Origin: Pycnopodia helianthoides
Taxonomy: Eukaryota; Echinodermata; Asteroidea; Forcipulatida; Asteriidae
Direction: 5' to 3'
Assembly (NCBI GenBank): GCA_032158295.1
Contig: CM063255.1
Span: 6,167,501 to 6,231,500, forward strand
DNA length: 64,000 nucleotides
The notes beneath the pieces were generated by a model. It was not told the origin of the DNA. It searched no databases and saw only the letters and a list, made by a program, of their open reading frames with translations. Shown here in pieces: positions 52,007 through 61,407 of this stretch. The stretch's first letter is position 1, and each line of letters opens with the position of its first letter. Position numbers and translations under genes: made by a program.

Positions 52007-52037
<31 letters not shown>

Positions 52038-53398
52038 GGTGGGTGGTGGTGTTGTTGTTGTTGTTGTTGTTGTTACATTTTTATAACGGGGTTAAACAAA
52101 ACAAGGATCGCCCTATCAAAGTATGCAAGACATCTGCAAGAAACACCTGCCATGTGTTTGAAAACGTGGAAAATGTCTTCAAATTGACAACTGCACTCAT
52201 TGTCGTCAGACCATTTTCCACCCAATCTTTATCAACATCATGTTCTTGTGTATTGTATACCATCAGGCTCTATTTTAAATACGTGCCAATTTTTTTCACT
52301 TACCTCCCAGGGCTCGGCAAAACTTGAGAAGGCGGAAATTCTGCAGATGACAGTGGACCATCTTAAGTATCTGCATGCCAAAGGTAAGCATGGTAAGAAA
52401 AAGAAGCCCTTCAATTTCAAGTTTTTCTAATGATATAAAACAATGGTGCGCAGGAACTGTTTATTGAATGCATAAGTCCTGCTAAGCGTAGAAGTTAACT
52501 ATGTAAGGAAAAAAACACTTTAATTTTAAGTTTATGTAATAATATCAAAAGAAAGGTACATAGGAAATTGTTTGTTAAATGCAAAAGTTCTGCTAAGCAT
52601 AGATGTGTACAATTTGTACTTGTGCTTATCTTTTTGTCAACAAAAGAAAATTTTTCAATTCAATGTGAACACCCCCGGTGTTTAGTATTGCAAACTCAAT
52701 CTATTATCTTTCCGTCTGCAGGTATCGATGGATCGTTCCACCCTTACGGCGAGGCTCACGCCTACGCAATGGATTACCGCGTGCTTGGTTTTCGAGAGTG
52801 TGCCTCGGAGGTTGCACGTTACATGGTCACAGTGGAGGGTATGGATATCCAAGACCCTCTTCGCCTCCGCCTCATGAGCCACCTCCAATGCTACATGGCA
52901 CAAAGGGAGTTCCAGTCCAGGCAGCACTACTCAGTGCCTGGTCATCCTCACTCGCAGTTCACCTCTCACGCTGCTGCTCACGGCCAGACTGGGGTACTAC
53001 CTCACGGTCAGCATAACGCGGTTACGGGCGACGCCTCACACGGTCCGCCAATCTCCTCCGGGGTACAGATCACGGACAGCTCCGCAGCCGGAAGGCAAAT
53101 GATACCGATGATCACCAGCTCCAGCCAGGAGGCGTCATCGTTGACCTCGTGTCACGCACGGCTCCCGATGCCGCCGTCAACGGCTGCCTCCGTGCCAGTA
53201 AACTCGTCGGTATCTGCCCAGATCTCGCCGCCCGTGGCGCCAATCCAAAGTCTTCATACGCAGTACCCTGGAGTGACGTACAACAGCCTCCCAGTCCTCT
53301 CACCCAATGGGTTCAGCCCGACCAGCTCGTCACACATGACTCACAGCGCCATTATGTCCAAACCGTATCGCCCATGGGGAGCAGAGATGGCGTACTAA
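48704..53398 (+). CDS. Hey: Hey-family bHLH-Orange transcriptional repressor (five coding exons, 313 aa)
   Basis: Nuclear DNA-binding repressor of the Hes/Hey class, normally induced by Notch signalling. Coding exons are 48704-48762, 49303-49351, 50508-50591, 52311-52383 and 52722-53398; every intron is GT-AG and the joined frame is open for 942 nt including TAA. Reading the product: basic region at about residues 31-45 (ARKKRRG then [12 protein letters not shown]), helix-loop-helix to about residue 88, Orange domain about 100-150 ([12 protein letters not shown], then SEVARYM), a long Ser/Pro/His-rich linker, and C-terminal KPYRPW at 302-307. Glycine at residue 36, where Hes proteins carry proline, is the known Hey signature. 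Length fits vertebrate HEY1/HEY2/HEYL (roughly 300-340 aa), and the five-exon layout matches vertebrate Hey genes. The tail after YRPW reads GAEMAY, differing from the vertebrate GTE-type ending. The start ATG has A at -3 and is followed directly by the acidic N-terminus typical of the family. The Hey family is certain; a vertebrate subtype cannot be assigned. Confidence 0.95.
48763..49302 (+). other. Hey intron 1
   Basis: A 540-nt GT-AG intron with no recognised gene or repeat inside. Short reading frames in it have no family resemblance. Confidence 0.85.
49303..49351 (+). CDS. Hey: Hey coding exon 2 (first half of basic region)
   Basis: The acceptor CACTCAG precedes 49303 and the donor GTAAGT starts at 49352. 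Its 49 nt plus the two bases from exon 1 make 17 codons ending RKKRRG, the DNA-contacting basic stretch with the Hey-type glycine. The next intron falls between G36 and I37, phase 0. Confidence 0.92.
49352..50507 (+). other. Hey intron 2
   Basis: A 1156-nt GT-AG intron. It includes a probable dispersed repeat at about 49620-49815, bounded by AGGCCT-type motifs and containing a palindromic AGAGGCCATGGCCTC core. A poly-C run lies near 50443. No coding signal is seen. Confidence 0.8.
50508..50591 (+). CDS. Hey: Hey coding exon 3 (basic region end, helix 1, loop start)
   Basis: The exon follows TTTTAG and ends before GTAGGC at 50592. Its 28 full codons read [12 protein letters not shown], then [16 protein letters not shown]. 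This is near-identical to the vertebrate Hey helix 1 region, and both exon boundaries are phase 0. Confidence 0.95.
51490..51770. promoter_or_regulatory. CpG/GC-rich block in Hey intron 3, candidate cis-regulatory element
   Basis: This block is much more GC- and CpG-rich than the surrounding AT-rich intron. It includes a SOX-like ACAATGG near 51587 and homeodomain-type ATTAAT near 51626. Reading frames across it look like chance products of GC-rich DNA. Its regulatory role is inferred from composition and position only. Confidence 0.3.
52003..52075 (+). repeat. (TTG)n microsatellite in Hey intron 3
   Basis: Near-perfect TTG/GTT trinucleotide tract with a GGTGGGTGGTGG interruption. It produces a spurious Leu-rich reading frame. 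Confidence 0.9.
52311..52383 (+). CDS. Hey: Hey coding exon 4 (loop and helix 2)
   Basis: Acceptor TCCCAG precedes the exon, whose 24 codons begin [15 protein letters not shown] and continue DHLKYLHAK, the Hey helix 2. The preferred donor is GTAAGC at 52384. A second donor-like GTAAGA lies 9 nt further on at 52393 and would add three residues in frame. If the intron is retained, the frame stops at 52430, giving a bHLH protein without Orange domain or YRPW. Confidence 0.94.
52384..52721 (+). other. Hey intron 4 with internal tandem duplication
   Basis: A 338-nt GT-AG intron. An imperfect duplication of about 100 nt with period about 111 is visible, 52398-52498 against 52510-52610; both copies end near a shared CTGCTAAGC. 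The duplication makes up most of the intron. Confidence 0.85.
52722..53398 (+). CDS. Hey: Hey coding exon 5 (Orange domain to C-terminal YRPW)
   Basis: Acceptor CTGCAG precedes 52722 and the split glycine codon is completed by GT. The exon encodes the Orange domain, then a linker rich in His, Ser, Pro and Gln that includes repeated HAAAHGQ- and HGQHN-like stretches. It ends [12 protein letters not shown], then TAA at 53396-53398. YRPW is the family-defining motif, related to the WRPW motif with which Hes proteins recruit Groucho/TLE. Family knowledge says YRPW binds Groucho poorly and that Hey recruits other corepressors through its bHLH. Confidence 0.95.
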
Positions 53399-53450
53399 AA
53401 TGGCGTACAACTTCTCCCTGATTAACTTTGAACATTAACCCTTGGTGGAA

Positions 53451-53457
53451 GTCTTCC
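53451..53457 (+). promoter_or_regulatory. GY-box / miR-7 seed match in the Hey 3' UTR
   Basis: GTCTTCC is complementary to nucleotides 2-8 of miR-7, a microRNA conserved across bilaterians. In Drosophila the same GY-box in E(spl)-class and hairy transcripts mediates miR-7 repression. It lies 52 nt after the stop. About a 3% chance match is expected in a UTR of this length. Confidence 0.4.
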
Positions 53458-53810
53458 CCATTTGGCGGTTGTCATCGTCTCAATCCACTCGTCGTTCATA
53501 CATTAACTAATCAATGGTGGAATAACACAATTTTAGGACCACCTGATTTATGACTTTGTTGAACTAATTAATCTGTCTGGAAGCAAATGCAAGCACCAAT
53601 AGGGTCAATTCGATGTTTTCTAAAGGGCCTAAGTCCACTGACGTCAACTCAGAACTTTAAAATGTTAATGTAAAACCAAGAATGTATTTCTTGATCAATA
53701 ACTATGCACACTGAAACAACTTCCGGAACGATTTGCTTCATTTGAAAAAATGGCTTTGACTCGATACTTAAGTAAACACCCTAGAACACAAGGTGCTATC
53801 AATTGTTATA

Positions 53811-53816
53811 AATAAA
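53811..53816 (+). terminator. Poly(A) signal AATAAA of Hey
   Basis: Canonical hexamer 413 nt after the Hey stop, followed within 20 nt by a run of seven T. It is the first good hexamer on the + strand after the gene. Confidence 0.6.
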
Positions 53817-53830
53817 CGTTGTGCATAACA

Positions 53831-55904
53831 CATTTTTTTGACTTTTCTATTATTTCCACTATGCATTTAAAAACTACATAAACTTCGCTCAATGACGAGG
53901 AAAGTGTGCTGGTAGTCCAATTACCATTTTTTAAAATTTATCCCCTTAGCCTCGTAGAATCAGTGACCGTACAGCTGCAATCGTTCTTCAAAATACAGTT
54001 ATCACATTTAATTGTACAAGATGTAACAATGCCCTGGACGTATATAATGTATTCTAGATTTAACAGTTTATTTATTGTTATCCCATTATGTTTTTAAAAA
54101 TTAATTTATTTAAAAAAATCAACATTCCATGTAAGTCCTTCATCATCAAATGAAGAAAGGTAAATTACTAAATTATCACAAAGTGCGACTTTATTTCGAA
54201 ATCTTATTTATTGATTACAAAATGATATGTAACTACTAATTTCGTCACAGGTACTTCACTTGAAATTACCGGTACAATTGTTTATTTTATTGTATTTATA
54301 CTGTTTGTAAAATCTTGTAAATAGTTATTTATTATTTAAAGTCGTTAGCTATGTCAAAACGTTTTCAATTTGCCCGGTATTGTAACGCTGTTTCCTATAG
54401 GTCACTTCAATGAAAGGTGAAGATTGGCAACTTCCCCGAGGTAATTCCAATTCTTATTGCTCAACGATTTTCTTCTAAGCAAAAATGAGCAGGATACCAG
54501 TCACATATTGCTCATGTGACATTGTATTTAAGATGGTAACCTTAATCTGGTAAGCATTATATTTTGTAAGTACTTAAACAGCTCTATTGGGCCCTGGCAG
54601 AAGAGCACACCAAGCTTATGTTTTGAGACAATGGCAGCTTAATATCTCATTTTATTCATACGTAATTTGATTACCATTATTAAGGAAAAAAAGCTTAAAG
54701 ATGATTGCCACTCAAAGATTGTACATCAAAATGTACGTCTTACATATTTATGAGCTAATTTGCATAATTTACCGTGTCTAAAACAAATAGCATGGCTACG
54801 CCTGCGTCTGCTCCTTGATTCTGAAGAAGCAACTTTAGGAAAGTTTTTGTTGCAGTAGCCGCAGTGGATGAAGCCGATCTGAACACGGCCGCCATCATAA
54901 AATTGAACAGTATCCGTACTGCAAGCTACTTTGAAATTTAAAGGCGTACCCAAATCGAGCGAATTTGGCTACGACGTGACCGTTGGCTTGAGGTGAGGTG
55001 AACAAAAACATCGACCAAGCCCGTGCCGTAGCCAACACTCTTGTTTGTATTATTTTTATTTTTATTTTTATTTAAAATTTTTATGACTCGATCTAATTGA
55101 AACTTCACTTTAAAGATACCGGGCAAATTGAAAAAGGTTATGGAATATGAACGTAGATTGGACGGCAAACATCATAAATGAAGCTGTCACGTGCTATAAT
55201 TACTATCACTAATTAATAGACCACGTCACCTTGCTTACAAAAAAACAGAGCGACCTTGTACATTCCAGGGCATTTATACTGGCAGGCAAGATACCACACT
55301 AGTCATACGAGAAATTTGTTCATTTTATAAGAATTGTAAAAAGGTAACAGCTGAGCAAGTTTTGAGCTGTGCAACGTTTCTTTATACCAACTAGGCTTAC
55401 ACGAACTATTTGATGTCTTCCTCAGTTGGGTTGTGTACAAATCGTGCTTGCCGTAAGCTATGTGGCTCTTTTGCAACAGGTTACACGGTCTACACTTTAA
55501 ACTCATAATATGCAAAACTCAAGACCAGATACCAAGCTCAACCGGGTACCAGTCATAAATGTCTTGTTGAATTATGGGAAACCAAATTCATGTTAAAGCT
55601 ATCTGTTTTATAGCGACGTTGATAATCATGTTAAAGACAACATTCTTTTGATAATGATTTTTTTTATACATCGAAACGCTGAAATGTTAATAAATGAATG
55701 ATTACAACAAAACCTGACTTGCAGTCGTGAAACTGTCTTCGTCTGTTTGTGTGCATGTCGTTGATCAAAACCAGAGTTCAAGATGAATTTACTAATGATT
55801 GGTAAACACATTTTAATTGTACGGAACGGTGTTTACTCTGAACGGTCACTTCTTTCAAAGTTCAACGCCGATACCGACTTCTCTACTTCGTACTCGGCAG
55901 GATC
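53831..55904. other. Intergenic downstream of Hey
   Basis: AT-rich, with only the repeat D fragment at 54472-54597 recognised. A longer Hey 3' UTR could extend into the first part. Confidence 0.45.
54472..54597. mobile_element. Repeat D fragment
   Basis: One half of repeat D: internal AATGAGCAGGATACCAGTCA through AACAGCTCTATTGGGCCCTG. The other terminus is missing. Confidence 0.65.
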
Positions 55905-56060
55905 CATAAGTCAGGACATAAACGCCAAGGGGCAATTATAGTTAAGTGTCTTGCTTACGGACACAAGTGCCAGCACCGAGATTCGAACCCACATTGTTTT
56001 AACTCAGCCTCCACAGCTTTAATTCGGAGCTCTATAGACCGCTCGGCCACGACACGCTAT
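55905..56060 (-). mobile_element. tRNA-derived SINE (repeat H) head
   Basis: On the - strand the segment starts GTGTCGTGGCCGAGCGGT (A-box) and then has GGGTTCGAATCTC (B-box) about 60 nt later, then AAGCAAGACACTTAACTA. This is the pattern of a Leu/Ser tRNA-derived SINE. It is not a functional tRNA: the arms do not fold and the spacing is wrong. Confidence 0.72.
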
Positions 56061-57607
56061 TTGTCCACTCATTATGACAAAAAACATTGTCTCATTTATC
56101 AATATAAGATTTGTTCTTCATACTACCAGAGAAACGTGGCGGTCAGATACAACACTTCCCGATCCGATATTGGTTTGAGAATTAATTTCACCTAAACAAC
56201 AATGACCGAGAACAAATTGGCGTTCCAACCACTTAATCATTGTTCGTTTGTTTTCATTTTACGCAGATGTCATTGAGAACGATATATATTTAAATTAAAG
56301 ACTAGATTCATAAAAAGGCAATTTGAATACGAGGCATTGTCGAAAATATAACATTTAAAAAAAATTGTATCAATGTACCCTTTAATGTGGTTCTCTATAC
56401 ATTCAAAGATACATTGATTTCAGTACACGAAATTAAGATACGGATACAATCAAATATAACATCACAGAAAGATGTTGAATAATATCCCAAGCATTGTTGA
56501 GAAAATCACCCCGAAAAAAGATAATGGTTTTAAAATAAAACCATGAGATGACATCGGTTTGGAAAGTATTGTTTTGTCTGGTACCCAATCTCAACACCAA
56601 AATAGACCTTACTCAAGAAAGTGTCCCTTCATAATTAATAGTAATATATATAATAGTGGCTTCTTATATAACGCTCATATTCGTCACTCAGTGACGCTAA
56701 AGGTGCTTCAACATTCAGTATTTTTCTGCAAGGTATTGTGGAACTACGTTTCTGAAGTATTAGACCTATTCCTATACATGGCACCATGTGGTGGTTTACA
56801 AGGTGCTGTGGCGCAATATGCTGCCAATCAAACCAGGAACACCGGGGCAAACCCCTTCTCTTTTCGATAAGTGCACTAGGTTCTTTTACGTGCATTACAC
56901 AACGCACGGGACCAACGGCTTTACGTCCCATCCGAAGGACGCAGCAATAATGGTTAAGTGACTTGCTAGAGGACAAGGTGTTATTACAAACAAATTATGT
57001 GGTCATTTTGACCATGCACACAAGTGCATGTACTACAAAATAGAATACCTCACCTCGTTTTCAGGTAGTGTCCGGAGTGTGGAAATGCGTCCTTTGAAGA
57101 TGTATCACAAACGTTTTTCCTCTGTAAGCTGTTGGCCATAATAGCAAAGAGCAAGGACCACGACATGGCCATGGCGTCTCTATTCATTACGAATTAGTCT
57201 GAGACTGACTGCGCAACACGTGTATTATTCCTCAGAAGACTTCACCAAACACACAATCAGCAAGGCTTATGCACGCTGTCGCACCTCAGTTTTCAAGTCT
57301 TCATCGGGACCTTATCGAATAGAAGAACTATCTTCTAACAAATGGCTAATGATACAGCTAGACTGTCCTCCCGTACAGTTAGATCTTACCATGTGTGGAT
57401 TGTGTACTTCGTTATCACACATATTGTACATGTAGTTTCATTGTAATACAAACCACTGTCAATAAAAAGGTATGTCAAGCATTGTTCCGAGCACATCAGT
57501 TGGGACCTGACATTCCAAAGCCCCGAAGGGTATTCAGGGAGCGCTTCTTAAAGTTGTTGAAACACTTTGCATGAGGAGTACTACGCGACAATGGGAAATA
57601 ATTTTGG
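56061..57607. other. Intergenic, mostly unidentified
   Basis: Only the SINE body at 56840 is recognised. The frames at 56559 and 57220 have no family resemblance. Confidence 0.4.
56840..56995 (-). mobile_element. tRNA-derived SINE (repeat H) body
   Basis: Carries GGGACCAACGGCTTTACGTC, CCATCCGAAGGACGCAGCAA and TGGTTAAGTGACTTGC, matching the body region of the copies at 22350 and 55905. The tRNA head is missing. Confidence 0.68.
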
Positions 57608-57729
57608 GAACGCTAGGTGGCAACAGACTTACCTGGTAACTCCATTGTTTCCTGAAATAATTATACACATGCTCAGAATTACGTAAACAGTACAAATTAA
57701 CACGGTATGCCTGCTGCCACCTAGCGTTC
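57608..57729. mobile_element. MITE-like element (repeat N), 15-bp inverted ends
   Basis: GAACGCTAGGTGGCA at 57608-57622 and TGCCACCTAGCGTTC at 57715-57729 are exact complements bounding a 122-bp segment. Confidence 0.8.
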
Positions 57730-57803
57730 ACAATTACTGTCTCCGTAACAAATAACAGGTTTTCTTATAATGGTTTTGAGGCATTGCATGGTGAGGTATC
57801 AAT

Positions 57804-57971
57804 GTATATTCGGTTTGCGGTTACACCGTGTGTATAATTATCTACTTTGCTGTGTAGATTTAATCTGGTCCGCGGTAGTAGAACAAAATAGCAAGACAGT
57901 TCTCTAAAGAACAAAATCTACACAGCAAAGTAGATAATTACACACATGGTGTTAACGCAAACCGAATATAC
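57804..57971. repeat. Strong inverted repeat, 58-bp arms
   Basis: Arms 57804-57861 and 57914-57971 are complementary with about five mismatches; both contain CTACTTTGCTGTGTAGATTT or its complement. The spacer is 52 nt. It could be a palindromic MITE or the source of a long hairpin RNA. Confidence 0.88.
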
Positions 57972-58737
57972 AAAAGTGTTTCTTGATTATTAATTTTTAT
58001 TAACAAATCAGGATTTTTCCCGTAATTGGGAATGGTGATAGAGTCTAACATTCCGAAGGGTGAGCCTCATTATTGTCCCAGCCGTTCCCGCTCCAAATCG
58101 ATCTTTGGGGGAAGTAGTCTGCATAACCTTTTCTGTTCAGTTGGATAATTTTTATTTTTTAAAGACGTGTTAACCTTTCAACTTACCAAATCAATTTTTC
58201 CACACCAATCGAGAACAAAATATGACTTGGTATTTGGGAAAACTTGATAAGAAAATTCAAAGCAGAATCAAGTACTAGAAACTGCTGATGAGGAAAAGTG
58301 ACAAAGGGTCTTGGATTACAGTTGCCCTTTAACGGAGTTATGTACACACAGCAATTAATTCACTTGGCCATTTTTTGTAAAACCATAATGGGGAAAAGGG
58401 ATGAGTTCAATTGCAAAGATTTGTAATTAACACAAGTTGTATGAATATGTCGTTTACTAATGATCGTTAAATGTGCTAGGTCCACTTTTTTGTTGCCGAT
58501 TTGACCCGAAAATTTAGATATAAAATTGAAACAGCTTGTTTTAATAGAATCGAGAGAAAGTTATAAGCTCCTTTTGTAAAGTAGTAAGCATGACAAATCC
58601 GCAAATGATAAGGGGTGGTAAATTGAGACTAAACATGAATTATAGTCAGGATCCTCTCATCATTTCATGTCCATCAGCGTGTACAAACAGTTTTGCATGT
58701 AATGTATTTTGACCATCGTCGGTGGTTTAGGACACTT
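57972..58737. other. Intergenic, nothing identified
   Basis: AT-rich sequence without a recognised element. Confidence 0.45.
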
Positions 58738-59084
58738 TGAAGACACTGGCACCTTTGTCAAAGACCAGTCTTCTCACTTGGTGTATCTCAACATATGCAC
58801 AAAATAACAAACCTGTGAAAATTTGAACTCAATTGGTCGTCGAAGTTGCGAGATAATAATGGAAGAAAAAACACCCTTGTCACACGAAGTTGTGTGCTTT
58901 CAGATGCTTGATTTCTCAAAATCAATTCAAATAAATTACTTCTTTCTCGAAAACTACGTACTTCAGAGGGAGCCGTTTCTCACAATGTTTTCTACTATCA
59001 ACAGCTTTCCATTGCTCGTTACCAAGTAAGTTTTTATGCTAACAATTATTTTGAGTAATAACCAATAGTGTCCAGTGCCTTTAA
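58738..59084 (-). mobile_element. Repeat C copy 6
   Basis: Reverse-oriented copy ending ATAGTGTCCAGTGCCTTTAA. Its left end is diverged, and the central palindrome is shortened compared with copy 2. Confidence 0.78.
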
Positions 59085-61199
59085 CACATGGTCTGTACAG
59101 CCCCGTTTGAACAATTTAAACCTCAAGTCTAACGAGACGTGGTTCATTCATAAATCGTACACGTTTTGCAGTTCAAGTTCAATGCAGGCCTGTATTTATT
59201 CATCATGTCATCTGAAGCACTTCATCACTTTTACCTTTCTTTGATCAGAGATTCTACGCAAAGTGATTTTTCTTTTCATCATCAGAAAATCTTGTTCACT
59301 GAACTAATACTATGCGCACGCGCAGCTCAGATTAAGCCATTGGGTCTGCGCGGTGAGCCGGCGCGCTCAACAGGCGATTAGGATTTTTTTTTTTTTTTTT
59401 TATTTTTTTTTAACTTGACGTAACTGTTTACATTCACAGCACCAAGACAAGAAGTGTGTACCACAGACCGCATCGCAAAATCGAACAAAAAGAAAGGAAC
59501 TTTTGAAATACAGAACACCCACGGGGCGAACTGTCCTATTTTTTGTATGCTCCTGGTGATATAAATTTTAGAATGTTTTATTATTTTTCAACAGGTCTGC
59601 ACAGACAATACCATCTAGGCGGGGTGGCAGAAACCTTGTAAAAAGACGAGTTCATCTGGTGGTGGGAACCAAGTCGTATGAATGGACGACTCGCGTGGGG
59701 AGAGCGTGGGAACTTCGCGGGGTCTTTTGTAGAGGGTCAACGGGGCAGAACCACACGGCATGCCATCACGCCTTACTGGATTTGATCGGTCGCAAAGGCA
59801 GTGTTTTACGGGGCTGTTTTTTTTTCTTTCTTTTTTCGGGAAGCCCTAGCGAGGGGGGAGGAAGTTGAGCCCGGACTGTGGGAAACCACCTGCCACATGG
59901 CCGCGGTGGAGAGAGTGAACAACCTGGAACGTGGGACTGAGCCGGGGCTTTTATTGTAGGTGTGATCATCAATTTCGGGGCCCATCAATCTTTTGAAAAA
60001 AGGGCTAGCTTGACTGCGCAACTGCGCGAAAATACGAAAACAGATCTCGTGTAAATACCGGAGGCAGAAATAACAAATATTTGTGTTAATGTTTGGACAG
60101 GGGAGGAGGGGGGTGGGGGTTGGGGGGGGTGGGGTGGACCACCACGAGGCACAAGTCTTCGGGGTTCAATCAACATTATTTCTCTGAAGATCTTACTCTT
60201 CGTGATTCTAGTTTGACGCATCGCTGATGCGTCGTTATGGTTATTACATGTCAATCAGATGTAAAGAAGTTGGATGGACACCAGCCTGTTTGTTTACACT
60301 TTGCGTCTGATTTACTTAAACAAGTACGATATGATTGATACACCATCGGGTGTCTTTGATTTGTTCGTTTGTTGTTGGTGTTGTTGTTGCTGCTGCTGTT
60401 GTTGTTATTATTGTTTTTTGCTTTTGAAGAATATATCACTTCTAATTCTCAACTCCGAAATGAATTCGCTAATTTCACAATTCATCGTGACAACTATTAA
60501 ATTAGGTCCAAGTGGTCACCCTTTCCCAGAAGACGTCCAATAAACGGTTCAAGCATTGTTTAGTGGGCGTCCCTTAACACCGTGGTCCATTATGTCTCCA
60601 TTCCACACTTCAGTGACCATACGGATTGTGGATCTCCCTTCATGGTGACTATTGATCAAACCAACGAGGAGTGTGTTCTTATTCCTCCATGATCAAACTA
60701 AGGGTCAATTTACGGGCAACCAGTTCCAGGCCAGCTCCGAGAAGAATCACGTTTTCAATGTTCACATAATTTTTCTTGAGGACTGTATAAGACATTGTTT
60801 GAAAAAAATAACAACTCCTGCGCTGCCAAAGTGTTCCTTTTGCAGGCAGCGCAGTTAGTTGGCTCCAAGTTGCCAGTATATTGCCCTGTGTGACAAGGCC
60901 CTTAAACTCTCAGCTAAGTTTTTAAAAAGTTATTCTGTGGTGATGGTGTTTTTTTCTTCTTTTCTGTTTGTTACTCCGAAATAAGTTGATGGTCGGGAGC
61001 AATTCACGGTGGTTAAGAGTTGATATCTGCTCTTGAATGCGGGTAGCGTTGGTTTGAATCCTACCCGAGTAGTGTGGCCTGAACACTGGGTACAACGTAT
61101 ATACAGTGCTCATCAAATGCAATCATTTATATATAAATAAAAAATTAAGCTTTCGGATATAAAATTGTTCAAAAGTCTTGTTTTTCCCCCGATCGTGCA
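59085..61199. other. Intergenic, nothing identified
   Basis: T-rich tract at 59383-59411, G-rich at 60095-60140 and a (TTG/CTG)n-like tract near 60370-60415. No supported gene. Confidence 0.45.
61015..61115 (+). mobile_element. tRNA-like retroposon fragment (repeat J)
   Basis: GTTGGTTTGAATCCTACCCG is B-box-like and is followed by AACACTGGGTACAACG and ATACAGTGCT, parallel to the 16195 copy. Confidence 0.4.
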
Positions 61200-61407
61200 C
61201 ACTCTTAAAACACCGGGTCAGAGGTGAACCGGACTCCGGACCGCGATTTTTTTGTCTGCAGCACACGTCGGCTATATGGAGTCAACAGTTAAGGGATCGG
61301 CTGTTCTTCCCTATCCCTTATAACTGTTGACTCCCTAGTCGACGTGTGCTGCAGAACATACATTGCCTCCGGGCCGCATTGACCCAGACCCATTTCTGAG
61401 TGAGGCC
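61200..61407. mobile_element. Repeat E relative, copy 4, with an internal hairpin
   Basis: Begins CACTCTTAAAACACCGGGTC, matching the repeat E end, and includes ATTGACCCAGACCC. The middle is a 43-bp-arm hairpin (61255-61355). The right terminus is not evident. Confidence 0.5.
61255..61355. repeat. Strong inverted repeat, 43-bp arms, 15-nt loop
   Basis: Arms 61255-61297 and 61313-61355 are complementary with few mismatches (ends TCTGCAGCACACGTCG and CGACGTGTGCTGCAGA). A transcript would fold into a long hairpin. Confidence 0.85.

Larger units (their letters stand above)
50592..52310 (+). other. Hey intron 3
   Basis: A 1719-nt GT-AG intron, the largest of the gene. It carries the CpG-rich block at about 51490-51770 and a (TTG)n microsatellite at about 52003-52075. 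It otherwise has no recognised feature. Confidence 0.85.
53399..53830 (+). other. Hey: Hey 3' UTR (putative)
   Basis: The sequence after the stop runs to an AATAAA at 53811-53816, followed by a T-rich stretch that could serve as the downstream element, so cleavage near 53830 is plausible. A GTCTTCC 7-mer occurs at 53451. Longer 3' UTR isoforms cannot be excluded. Confidence 0.55.

Noticed and set aside
52007..52327. Leu-rich frame before Hey exon 4
   Set aside because: Starts in the (TTG)n microsatellite of intron 3; its last part reads into exon 4 only in the wrong frame.
55975..56058. Functional tRNA gene on the - strand
   Set aside because: A- and B-boxes are present but acceptor and anticodon stems do not pair and the body continues as a SINE.
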